NCBI GenBank assembly: GCA_006384855.1
Contig: VCJN01002233.1
Location: 1-64,000, forward strand
DNA length: 64,000 nt
Source: Tetraselmis striata
Lineage: Eukaryota > Chlorophyta > Chlorodendrophyceae > Chlorodendrales > Chlorodendraceae
Direction: 5' to 3'
The notes beneath the pieces were generated by a model, which saw only the letters and a program-made list of their open reading frames with translations, was not told the origin of the DNA and ran no database searches. Positions 56,470-64,000 of the stretch are shown here, piece after piece. The translations under genes and the position numbers were made by a program. How positions within the stretch are numbered: position 1 is the first letter of the stretch; each line of letters begins with the position of its first letter.

Positions 56470-57171
56470 ATGTCGGATGCCGCTGATGGAATACCGTCGT
56501 CGCACCGGGCGCGGACGGAACGAGACGAGGCCTCTTTGCAGGATCAAAACCAGGTGCAGGATCAGGACCAGGTGCAGGACCAGAACAAGGTACAGGATCT
56601 ACATGAGCCGCGGTTCGTCCGTGAGAACGGACTGGAAGCGCGGATTTCCGCGATGGTCGAGCCGGCGATCCTGGACCTCGGCTTTCGTCTCGTGCGGGTC
56701 AAGCTGTCGGGCCTGAACGGGCTGACGCTGCAGATCATGGCGGAGCGTCCCGACGGCACCATGTCGGTCGAGGATTGCGAGAAGGTCAGCCGGGCGATCG
56801 CGCCCGTGCTCGACGTCGAGGATCCGATCAACCAGGAGTACAATCTGGAGATCTCCTCGCCGGGTGTGGACCGTCCGCTGGTGCGGGCGAGCGATTTCGC
56901 CAGGTGGGCCGGCCATCTGGTCAAGCTGGAACTGGCCGAGCCGCTCGACGGCCGGCGCCGGTTCCGCGGCGAGATCCGCGGAGTCGACGGTGGCGATCTC
57001 ATCCTTCGGCTTGAAGATCTTCCCGACGACGGTGTGCCGGATATTCCGCTGCCTCTGGCCAATATGGGCGAGGCGCGGCTGGTCATGACGGATGCGCTGG
57101 TCGAGGCCGCGCTGAAGGCTGAAAAGGCCGCGCGCCGCAAGGCGGCGAAGGCGGCTGCGAAATCCGATTGA
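56470..57171 (+). CDS. rimP: Ribosome maturation factor RimP
   Basis: This 233-residue protein assists late 30S assembly. The conserved RimP domains begin around residue 50 ([27 protein letters not shown]) and continue with [19 protein letters not shown]...[20 protein letters not shown]. The first 50 residues hold a QDQ-rich repeat encoded by three 18-bp units (56539-56592). It starts the rimP-nusA-ylxR-infB-rbfA-truB-rpsO cluster. Confidence 0.92.
   Translation: MSDAADGIPSSHRARTERDEASLQDQNQVQDQDQVQDQNKVQDLHEPRFVRENGLEARISAMVEPAILDLGFRLVRVKLSGLNGLTLQIMAERPDGTMSVEDCEKVSRAIAPVLDVEDPINQEYNLEISSPGVDRPLVRASDFARWAGHLVKLELAEPLDGRRRFRGEIRGVDGGDLILRLEDLPDDGVPDIPLPLANMGEARLVMTDALVEAALKAEKAARRKAAKAAAKSD
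56539..56599 (+). repeat. 18-bp tandem repeat in rimP
   Basis: Three in-frame units (56539-56556, 56557-56574, 56575-56592) plus a partial fourth (56593-56599) encode near-repeats of Q-D-Q-x-x-V. The unit consensus is CAGGATCAGAACCAGGTG, with a few changes between copies. The length of 18 bp preserves the frame, so copy number can vary without breaking rimP. Confidence 0.85.
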
Positions 57172-57287
57172 GGTGTGGGCGGCTCCGGTGAGCGGGGCGG
57201 CCTGAACAATGCGACGTGTCTGCAGGCGGCAGGCGTGGTGAGTGGAGACAGCGCCGGAGTGAACCGGCGCGAGAGGAGTGGACTGAG

Positions 57288-58943
57288 ATGGCAATCAGTG
57301 CGAACCGGCTTGAGCTGTTGCAGATCGCGGATGCGGTCGCGCGGGAAAAGTCGATCGACCGCGGCATCGTGATCGCCGCGATGGAAGATGCGATCCAGAA
57401 GGCGGCCCGGTCCCGCTATGGCTCCGAAACCGAAGTGCGCGCCGAGATCAACGGCCGCACCGGCGAGATCAAGCTTCAGCGCCTGCTGCTGGTGGTCGAG
57501 GAGCTCGACAATCCCGCCACCGAGATCGCCCTTGAGGACGCGCTTCGCCGCAACCCGGCAGCCCAGGTCGGCGACTATATCGCCGAGCCGCTGCCGCCGC
57601 TCGACTTCGGCCGCATCGCGGCCCAGTCGGCCAAGCAGGTGATCGTCCAGAAGGTCCGCGAAGCCGAGCGCGATCATCAGTACGACGAATTCAAGGACCG
57701 CATCGGCGAGGTCGTCAACGGCGTGGTCAAGCGGGTCGAATACGGCAATGTCGTCGTCGATCTCGGCCGCGGCGAAGCCGTGGTGCGCCGCGACGAGCTG
57801 ATCCCGCGCGAGTTGTTCCGCACCGGCGATCGCATTCGCGCCTACATCTATGACGTGCGCCGCGAGCAGCGCGGGCCCCAGGTCTTCCTGTCGCGCACCC
57901 ATCCGCAGTTTATGGCGAAGCTCTTCGCCCAGGAAGTGCCGGAAATCTACGACGGCGTCATCGAGATCAAGTCGGTCGCCCGTGATCCCGGATCGCGCGC
58001 CAAGATCGCCGTGACCTCGTCGGACTCCTCGATCGATCCGGTCGGCGCCTGCGTTGGTATGCGCGGCAGCCGCGTTCAGGCGGTGGTTGGCGAATTGCAG
58101 GGTGAAAAGATCGACATCATTCCGTGGAACCCGGATGCGGCGACCTTCATCGTCAACGCGCTCCAGCCGGCGGAAGTCTCCAAGGTCGTGCTCGACGAGG
58201 ACGCGCAGCGCATCGAGGTCGTCGTGCCGGACGAGCAGCTGTCGCTCGCCATCGGCCGCCGCGGCCAGAACGTGCGCCTCGCCTCGCAACTGACGGGCTG
58301 GGCCATCGACATCATGACCGAGCATGACGAGTCCGAGCGGCGCCAGAAGGAATTCGCCGATCGCACCCAGCTCTTCATGGACGCGCTCAACGTCGACGAG
58401 GTCGTCGGCCAGTTGCTGGCGTCGGAAGGGTTTGCCTCGGTTGAGGAAGTGGCGTATGTCGAGCGCGACGAGATCGCGACGATCGAGGGTTTCGACGAAG
58501 AGACCGCCGACGAGATCCAGGCCCGCGCTCGCGAGTATCTGGACGAGGTCGAGGCGAAACTCGACGAGGAGCGCAAGGCGCTCGGTGTTTCCGACGACCT
58601 GCGCGCGATTAACGGGCTGACGACCGCGATGATGGTCGCGCTCGGCAAGGACGAGGTTCGCAGCGTCGAGGATCTTGCCGGCTGCGCGACCGACGATCTG
58701 GTCGGCTGGACCGAACGCGCCAATGGCGAGACGGTTCGCCACGACGGCGCGCTGAGCGGGTTCGAGGTGTCTCGTGCCGAGGCCGAGGAGATGATCATGG
58801 CGGCCCGTCTGGCGGCCGGATGGATCACCGAAGACGATCTTCGCGCCGATGACGAGGCGTCCGCGGATGCCGAAGACGAAGACGAAGCCGAAGAGAACGC
58901 GGTCAGCGGCGTGGTCGCGACCGGGGTCGTTCACGAGGCTTGA
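57288..58943 (+). CDS. nusA: Transcription termination/antitermination protein NusA
   Basis: This 551-residue protein has an N-terminal RNAP-binding domain, S1 (about 135-200, [16 protein letters not shown]), KH1/KH2 (about 230-345), the C-terminal AR-like helix-hairpin repeats ([30 protein letters not shown]) and an acidic alphaproteobacterial tail. The ATG at 57288 follows GAGGAG. Confidence 0.96.
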   Translation: MAISANRLELLQIADAVAREKSIDRGIVIAAMEDAIQKAARSRYGSETEVRAEINGRTGEIKLQRLLLVVEELDNPATEIALEDALRRNPAAQVGDYIAEPLPPLDFGRIAAQSAKQVIVQKVREAERDHQYDEFKDRIGEVVNGVVKRVEYGNVVVDLGRGEAVVRRDELIPRELFRTGDRIRAYIYDVRREQRGPQVFLSRTHPQFMAKLFAQEVPEIYDGVIEIKSVARDPGSRAKIAVTSSDSSIDPVGACVGMRGSRVQAVVGELQGEKIDIIPWNPDAATFIVNALQPAEVSKVVLDEDAQRIEVVVPDEQLSLAIGRRGQNVRLASQLTGWAIDIMTEHDESERRQKEFADRTQLFMDALNVDEVVGQLLASEGFASVEEVAYVERDEIATIEGFDEETADEIQARAREYLDEVEAKLDEERKALGVSDDLRAINGLTTAMMVALGKDEVRSVEDLAGCATDDLVGWTERANGETVRHDGALSGFEVSRAEAEEMIMAARLAAGWITEDDLRADDEASADAEDEDEAEENAVSGVVATGVVHEA

Positions 58944-58964
58944 GAACGAGCGCATCCTTCGCGG

Positions 58965-59639
58965 ATGCGCGGCTGGGAGACGGGAGTGCCGAGACAGAAC
59001 GAACCCTTGGAGCGATGCTGTGCGTTGACCCGTGAGGTTCGTCCCGTCTCGCAACTGATCCGTTTCGTGGCGGGACCCGACGGACGTGTCGTCGCCGATC
59101 TGCGGCGCCGGCTTCCCGGTCGGGGCGTCTGGGTGACGGCGACACGCGACTGTGTGGCCGAGGCCCAGAAGAGAAAGGTTTTCGCGCGCGGCTTCAAGGA
59201 TGCGGCCGTGCGCGTGGAAGGCGATCTCGCCGCCGAGGTCGATGCGCTGCTGGAACGTGCGGCTCTCAATGCCGTTTCGCTAGCGCGCAAGGCCGGCGAG
59301 ATCGTATCCGGCTTTGCCAAGGTGGAGGCGGCCCTGCGGGGCGGCGATCCGGTCATTGGGCTGATCCAGGCCAGCGACGGCGGAGACGATGGAACAGGAA
59401 AGCTCGCGGCGATCGCGCGGGCGCGATTTGCCGACGCCGGTGGATGCCGGATTGTTCGGACTTTCGAGTCGACTCAATTGGATTTGGCATTGGGTCGGTC
59501 AAATGTGATACATGCTGCACTGCTTGCAGGCCGCGCAGCCAAAAACGCCCTGGACCGGATCGCGGATCTGGAGCGTTTTCGGGCCGGCTTTAATGAGGCT
59601 TCACATGGCGGTGTAAGCGATGCGGTGATCCAGGACTGA
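58965..59639 (+). CDS. YlxR (DUF448) RNA-binding protein fused to an L7Ae-like domain
   Basis: This 224-residue protein starts [35 protein letters not shown], with the YlxR RCC..R motif, [12 protein letters not shown] and an RNA-binding fold. The second half (about 100-224, [23 protein letters not shown]) matches the L7Ae/YlxQ-like domain that in other bacteria is a separate gene. It lies in the nusA-infB operon, and both domains bind RNA. Confidence 0.84.
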   Translation: MRGWETGVPRQNEPLERCCALTREVRPVSQLIRFVAGPDGRVVADLRRRLPGRGVWVTATRDCVAEAQKRKVFARGFKDAAVRVEGDLAAEVDALLERAALNAVSLARKAGEIVSGFAKVEAALRGGDPVIGLIQASDGGDDGTGKLAAIARARFADAGGCRIVRTFESTQLDLALGRSNVIHAALLAGRAAKNALDRIADLERFRAGFNEASHGGVSDAVIQD

Positions 59640-59646
59640 AGGCGAT

Positions 59647-61054
59647 ATGAGCGAAACGAAGAATCCCGGCGACAAGACGATTAGCGTGGAACGCAAGACC
59701 CTGGGCCTGAAGCGCTCCGGCGTGGAACAGGGAACGGTGCGTCAGAGCTTTTCCCATGGCCGCACGAAGGCGGTCGTGGTCGAGAAGAAGAAGCGTCGTG
59801 TCGTCCTGCCGGGGCAGGAGGGCAAGCCCGAGGCCGAGCAGGACGCTCCGGACGCCGGTGCCGCGCGCCCCGCTGCGCCGCGTGCCGAGGTCGAGCGCCG
59901 TCCCGACATCGAGCGCGGATCCGACAAGGCCGACGTTGCGGCGGCTCGCCGCTCCGCGTCCGGCCAGCGTCCGCGCGGTGGCAACATCCTGCGCACCCTG
60001 ACCAACGACGAGGCTGCTGCCCGACAGGCCGCCCTGCGCGAGGCGCAGGAGCGTGAGGTCGAGGACCGCAAGCGCCGCGAAGAGGAAGAGCGCCGTCGCG
60101 CCGAAGAGGATGCCCGCCGCAAGGCCGAGGCAGCCGAACGCGCCAAGCGTGAAGCCGAGGAAGAAAAGCTGCGCGCCGAAGAAGCGGCAAAGCGTGCCGC
60201 CGAGGCACCGGCCGACGAAGGCAAGGAAAAGGTCAGCGCCGCCGATGCCGCCGCCGCGATCGGCGCGGTTGCACCGGCCGCCGATCTCTCGGCTCCGGCC
60301 GTGGACGAGCCGGCCCGTGCCGCCCGCAAGGCGCCTGCCGCCGCGCGTGGCGACGACGATGCCGAGGCCCGCAAGACCGTGAAGGCGGTGAAGCGCGCGA
60401 AGCCCGCTCCGGTGCGCACGCCGAGCCGGACCGGCGACGATCGCCGCAAGTCCAAGCTGACGATCACCTCTGCGACCGGCGACGGCGAAGGCCGCAACCG
60501 CTCGCTCGCCTCGCTGCGCCGTCGCCGCGAGAAGGAAAAGCGTGCCGGCCAGCAGGTCGTGCGCGAGAAGATCTCGCGCGAGGTCGTGCTGCCCGAGGCG
60601 ATCACCATCCAGGATCTCGCGAACCGCATGGCGGAACGCGCCGTGGATGTGATCAAGCTGCTGATGAAGCAGGGGCAGATGCTCAAGATCAACGATGTCA
60701 TCGACGCCGACACGGCCGAGCTGATCGCCGAGGAAATGGGCCACACCGTCAAGCGCGTGTCGGAATCCGACGTCGAGGACGGTCTGTTCTCCGAGGCGGA
60801 TGCCGAAGACACCCTGCAGCCCCGTCCGCCGGTGGTGACCATCATGGGTCACGTCGACCACGGCAAGACGTCGCTGCTCGACGCGCTGCGCCGTTCCAAG
60901 GTCGTGCAGGGCGAGGCCGGTGGCATCACCCAGCACATCGGCGCCTATCAGGTCGACCTCAACGGCAACAAGATCACCTTCATCGATACGCCCGGCCACG
61001 CGGCGTTCACGCAGATGCGTGCCCGTGGCGCCAAGGCGACGGATATCGTGATCC

Positions 61055-61092
<38 letters not shown>

Positions 61093-62331
61093 AAGGAAGC
61101 CATTGCCCACGCGAAGGCGGCCGGCGTGCCGATCATCGTGGCGATCAACAAGATGGACAAGCCGTCGGCGGATCCGACCCGGGTGCGCACCGAGCTACTC
61201 CAGGACGAGATCGTCGTGGAATCGATGGGCGGCGACGTCATCGAGGTCGAGGTCTCGGCGCTCAAGGGCACCAATCTCGACAAGCTGCTGGAAATGATCC
61301 TGCTGCAGTCGGAAGTCCTTGAGCTCAAGGCCAATCCCGACCGCACCGCGGAAGGCACTGTCATCGAGGCGCAGCTCGACAAGGGCCGCGGTCCGGTGGC
61401 GACGGTTCTCGTCCAGAAGGGCACCCTCAAGGTCGGCGACATTCTCGTTGCCGGTGCCGAGTGGGGCCGCGTGCGCGCCATGCTCGACGAGGACAGCCAG
61501 CAGGTGAAGGAAGCCGGGCCGTCCAAGCCGGTCGAGGTCCTGGGCTTCCAGGGCACGCCGGAGGCCGGCGACATGGTCGCGGTCGTCGAGAACGAGGCCC
61601 GCGCCCGCGAGATCGTCGAATACCGCCAGCGCCAGAAGCGCGAGAAGGCCTCCGTCGTGGCGACCGGATCGCGCGGCTCGCTCGAGCAGATGATGAACCG
61701 TCTGCAGGAATCCGGCCACCAGGAGTTTCCGCTGCTGGTCAAGGGCGACGTGCAGGGCTCCGTCGAGGCGATCGCCGGCGCGCTGGACAAGCTCGGCACG
61801 GACGAGGTCAAGGCCCGCATTCTGCATGCCGGCGTCGGCGGCATCACCGAAAGCGACGTCACCCTCGCGGCGGCGTCCGGCGCCCCGATCATCGGCTTCA
61901 ACGTGCGTGCCAACAAGCAGGCCCGCGACGCGGCCGAGCGCGAAGGCATCGAGATCCGCTACTACAACATCATCTACAACCTGGTGGATGACGTGAAGGC
62001 GGCCATGTCGGGCCTGCTTTCGCCGGAACGCCGTGAGACGTTCCTCGGCAACGCCGAGATCCTGGAGATCTTCAACATCACCAAGGTCGGCAAGGTGGCC
62101 GGTTGCCGCGTGACCGAAGGCACCGTCGAGCGGGGCGCGGAAGTGCGCCTCATCCGCGACGACGTCGTCATTCACGAGGGCAAGCTCGGCACGCTGAAGC
62201 GCTTCAAGGACGAGGTGAAGGTGGTTCAGTCGGGCCAGGAGTGCGGCATGAACTTCGAGAACTACCAGGACATGCGCGCCGGCGACGTCATCGAATGTTA
62301 CCGGGTCGAAGAGGTCGCCCGTACGCTGTAA
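59647..62331 (+). CDS. infB: Translation initiation factor IF-2
   Basis: This 894-residue GTPase has a long charged N-terminus (about 1-300, E/R/K/A-rich coiled coil) and the IF2_N fold. G1 is [16 protein letters not shown]3 DTPGHAAF and G4 NKMDK (about residues 402-513), followed by domains II-IV, ending in [10 protein letters not shown]. It places fMet-tRNA on the 30S subunit. Confidence 0.97.
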
Positions 62332-62425
62332 GGCCAGGCGAAGACACATGCGATCGCCGGCGGGTCCGCTCGCCGGCGCTTCGCGTTTCCGTTTCGGCCA
62401 CGCGCACCCACGTTTGGACAAGATC

Positions 62426-62848
62426 ATGGCATCATCAAACAGGACACCCGCCGGGATGCCGTCGCAGCGCCAGCTGCGCGTCGGCGAGCTCGTGCGCAAG
62501 GAGGTCTCCGACATCCTGACGCGCGGGACCATGGCCGATCCCGACCTCGACGGAACGATCATTTCCGTCCCGGAGGTGCGCATGACCCCGGACCTGCGCC
62601 TCGCAAGCTGTCTCGTCATGCCGCTGGGCGGCCGCGACGCCGACAAGGTGGTGGAGGCGCTGAACCGCGCCGCCAAGACCATCCGCCGCGATCTCGCCCG
62701 GCGCATGACCATGAAGTATCTGCCGGACCTGCGGTTCGTGCTCGACACCCGCTTCGACGACGACGACCGGATCACCAACCTGCTGAACAGCCGGGAAGTG
62801 CGCCGCGACCTCGACGCCGAGGATGCCGGTCCCGAGGACGACAGATAA
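62426..62848 (+). CDS. rbfA: Ribosome-binding factor A
   Basis: This 140-residue KH-fold 30S assembly factor has QLRVGELVRKEVSDILTRGTM and the core VEALNRAAKTIRRDLARRMTMKYLPDLRFVLDTRFD. The ATG at 62426 is the best start: the upstream in-frame residues are unconserved and overlap the infB terminator region. Confidence 0.94.
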   Translation: MASSNRTPAGMPSQRQLRVGELVRKEVSDILTRGTMADPDLDGTIISVPEVRMTPDLRLASCLVMPLGGRDADKVVEALNRAAKTIRRDLARRMTMKYLPDLRFVLDTRFDDDDRITNLLNSREVRRDLDAEDAGPEDDR

Positions 62849-62853
62849 CCCTT

Positions 62854-63828
62854 ATGTCGCGCCGCAAGAAAACCAACCGCAACCGCATCGACGGCTGGCT
62901 CGTGCTCGACAAGCCGGTCGGCCTGAGCTCGAACGATGCCCTGACCCGCCTGAAGCGGCTCCTGCATCCGCAAAAGGTCGGCCACGCCGGCACGCTCGAT
63001 CCGCTGGCCTCCGGCTGCCTGCCGATTGCCTTCGGCGAGGCGACGAAAACGGTCTCCTTCGCCATGGACGGGCGCAAGGTCTATCGCTTCTCCGTGCGCT
63101 GGGGCGTGGCGACGGAGACGGACGACACCGAAGGCGCGGTCTGCGAGACCAGCGACATGCGCCCGACGGCCGAGGAGATCCTCGCGGTTCTGCCGGAGTT
63201 CACCGGCACGATCTCGCAGGTTCCGCCGGTCTATTCGGCGATCAAGGTCGATGGCGCGCGCGCCTATGACCTTGCCCGCGACGGCGCCGAGGTGGAGCTT
63301 GCCGCCCGCGACATCACGGTCCACCGGCTCGACCTGGTGGAGTGTCCGGATGCCGATCACGCCGTCTTTGAGGCCGAATGCGGCAAGGGCACCTATGTGC
63401 GCGCCCTGGCGCGCGATCTCGGTCATCGCCTCGGCAGCTGCGGCCATGTGACCGCGCTGCGCCGTCTTCTCGTCGGCCCCTTCGGCGAGGACGACATGAT
63501 TCCGCTGGAAACTCTCGAGGACTTGGGGCAGTGTGCGCCCGGCGAAGGCCTCGACGAGGACCATGCGTCTCTTATTCTGCCTGTAGCGACCGCGCTGGAC
63601 GACATCCCGGCGCTGGCCGTCTCCCGACAGGATGCCGCCCGCCTCAGACGAGGGCAGGGCGTTTTGCTGCGCGGGCGTGACGCGCCGCTGTTCAAGGGCC
63701 TCGTGTCCGTCACTTCTCTTGGAGAATTGGTGGCGATCGGGGAGGTCGAACGGGGCGAGTTGCTGCCGAAGCGCGTTTTCAATCTCGCGGCGGAGGAACC
63801 CGCCGCGATCAGTCTCGAAAGGACCTGA
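62854..63828 (+). CDS. truB: tRNA pseudouridine(55) synthase TruB
   Basis: This 324-residue enzyme has the catalytic Asp in GHAGTLDPLASGCLPIAFGEATK and a conserved YSAIKVDGARAYDLAR segment. A C-terminal PUA-like domain is present. It modifies U55 in the tRNA T-loop. Confidence 0.95.
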   Translation: MSRRKKTNRNRIDGWLVLDKPVGLSSNDALTRLKRLLHPQKVGHAGTLDPLASGCLPIAFGEATKTVSFAMDGRKVYRFSVRWGVATETDDTEGAVCETSDMRPTAEEILAVLPEFTGTISQVPPVYSAIKVDGARAYDLARDGAEVELAARDITVHRLDLVECPDADHAVFEAECGKGTYVRALARDLGHRLGSCGHVTALRRLLVGPFGEDDMIPLETLEDLGQCAPGEGLDEDHASLILPVATALDDIPALAVSRQDAARLRRGQGVLLRGRDAPLFKGLVSVTSLGELVAIGEVERGELLPKRVFNLAAEEPAAISLERT

Positions 63829-63831
63829 CCG

Positions 63832-64000
63832 ATGTCGATTACCGCCGAACGCAAAGCGGAACTCATCAAGGAATACGCGATCAAGGAAGGGGACACCGGA
63901 TCTGCCGACGTGCAGATTGCCGTCCTGACCGAGCGGATCGTCAACCTGACCGACCACTTCAAGACCCACGGCAAGGACAACCATTCCCGCCGCGGCCTCC
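63832..64000 (+). CDS. rpsO: 30S ribosomal protein S15 (3' part beyond window)
   Basis: [20 protein letters not shown] begins the S15 family, followed by [36 protein letters not shown]. The gene continues past 64000. It lies 3 nt after truB, the usual order. Confidence 0.96.
   Translation, partial: MSITAERKAELIKEYAIKEGDTGSADVQIAVLTERIVNLTDHFKTHGKDNHSRRGL

Noticed and set aside
61195-63984. 929-codon minus-strand frame over infB-rbfA-truB
   Set aside because: Antisense to three highly conserved genes.
1-64000. CRISPR arrays, IS elements, prophage, tRNA and rRNA genes
   Set aside because: No matching structure was seen by eye; small RNAs cannot be excluded.

Overview
The window is GC-rich chromosomal DNA from an alphaproteobacterium, most likely of the Hyphomicrobiales (Rhizobiales). 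The evidence is the unbroken housekeeping run at the right end (tsaB-rimI-fur-plsC-miaB-phoH-ybeY-corC-lnt-xre-metK-trmB-rimP-nusA-ylxR-infB-rbfA-truB-rpsO), the dnaK/dnaJ/pmtA neighbourhood and hslV/hslU. A more precise placement (for example Stappiaceae-like) would be a guess. I saw no tRNA or rRNA gene, CRISPR array, insertion sequence or prophage.

Left part (1-24.5 kb). A LysR-type regulator, cut by the window edge, diverges from dabB-dabA, a two-gene energy-coupled inorganic-carbon uptake system. Next comes an NTF2-FMO flavin monooxygenase with an AcoR-like sigma54 activator. A textbook -24/-12 promoter and six activator half-sites lie between these two genes. Then follow pdxH, a SulP transporter-Usp pair, and dnaK, an FkbM methyltransferase, dnaJ and a PmtA-like lipid methyltransferase. 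A VOC/LysR divergent pair comes before mdeR/mdeA/mdeB (Lrp-type regulator, methionine gamma-lyase and a homodimeric 2-oxoacid dehydrogenase E1), which break methionine down to 2-oxobutyrate and propionyl-CoA. A YjbR protein and an FMN reductase close this part.

Middle (24.7-38.9 kb). This is a secondary-metabolite locus made of two convergent operons. The plus-strand operon encodes an aminodeoxychorismate synthase (PabA and PabB, with a GNAT acetyltransferase fused to PabB), an HDAC-like amidohydrolase, an AroQ chorismate mutase, a short prephenate-dehydratase-fold protein without the dehydratase TRF motif or ACT domain, and an MFS exporter. The minus-strand operon encodes a class V PLP enzyme, a type II thioesterase, an A-PCP NRPS and a KS-AT-KR-PCP PKS whose AT and KR have lost their catalytic residues. 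I infer a 4-amino-4-deoxychorismate-derived amino acid, possibly non-aromatic, that is N-acetyl-protected during synthesis and joined to a polyketide/amino-acid unit. The product cannot be named from sequence.

Right part (39-64 kb). An EamA transporter is followed by hslV and hslU with a membrane-protein gene between them, a Usp gene, nfuA with an Irr-box-like element upstream, and then the conserved translation and RNA-processing block ending in a partial rpsO.

Five genes (dnaJ, pabA, pabB, eamA and one usp) carry single-base frame breaks, nearly all in short G/C or T runs. Because dnaJ is affected, and by two compensating indels, I suspect sequencing or assembly errors rather than decay.
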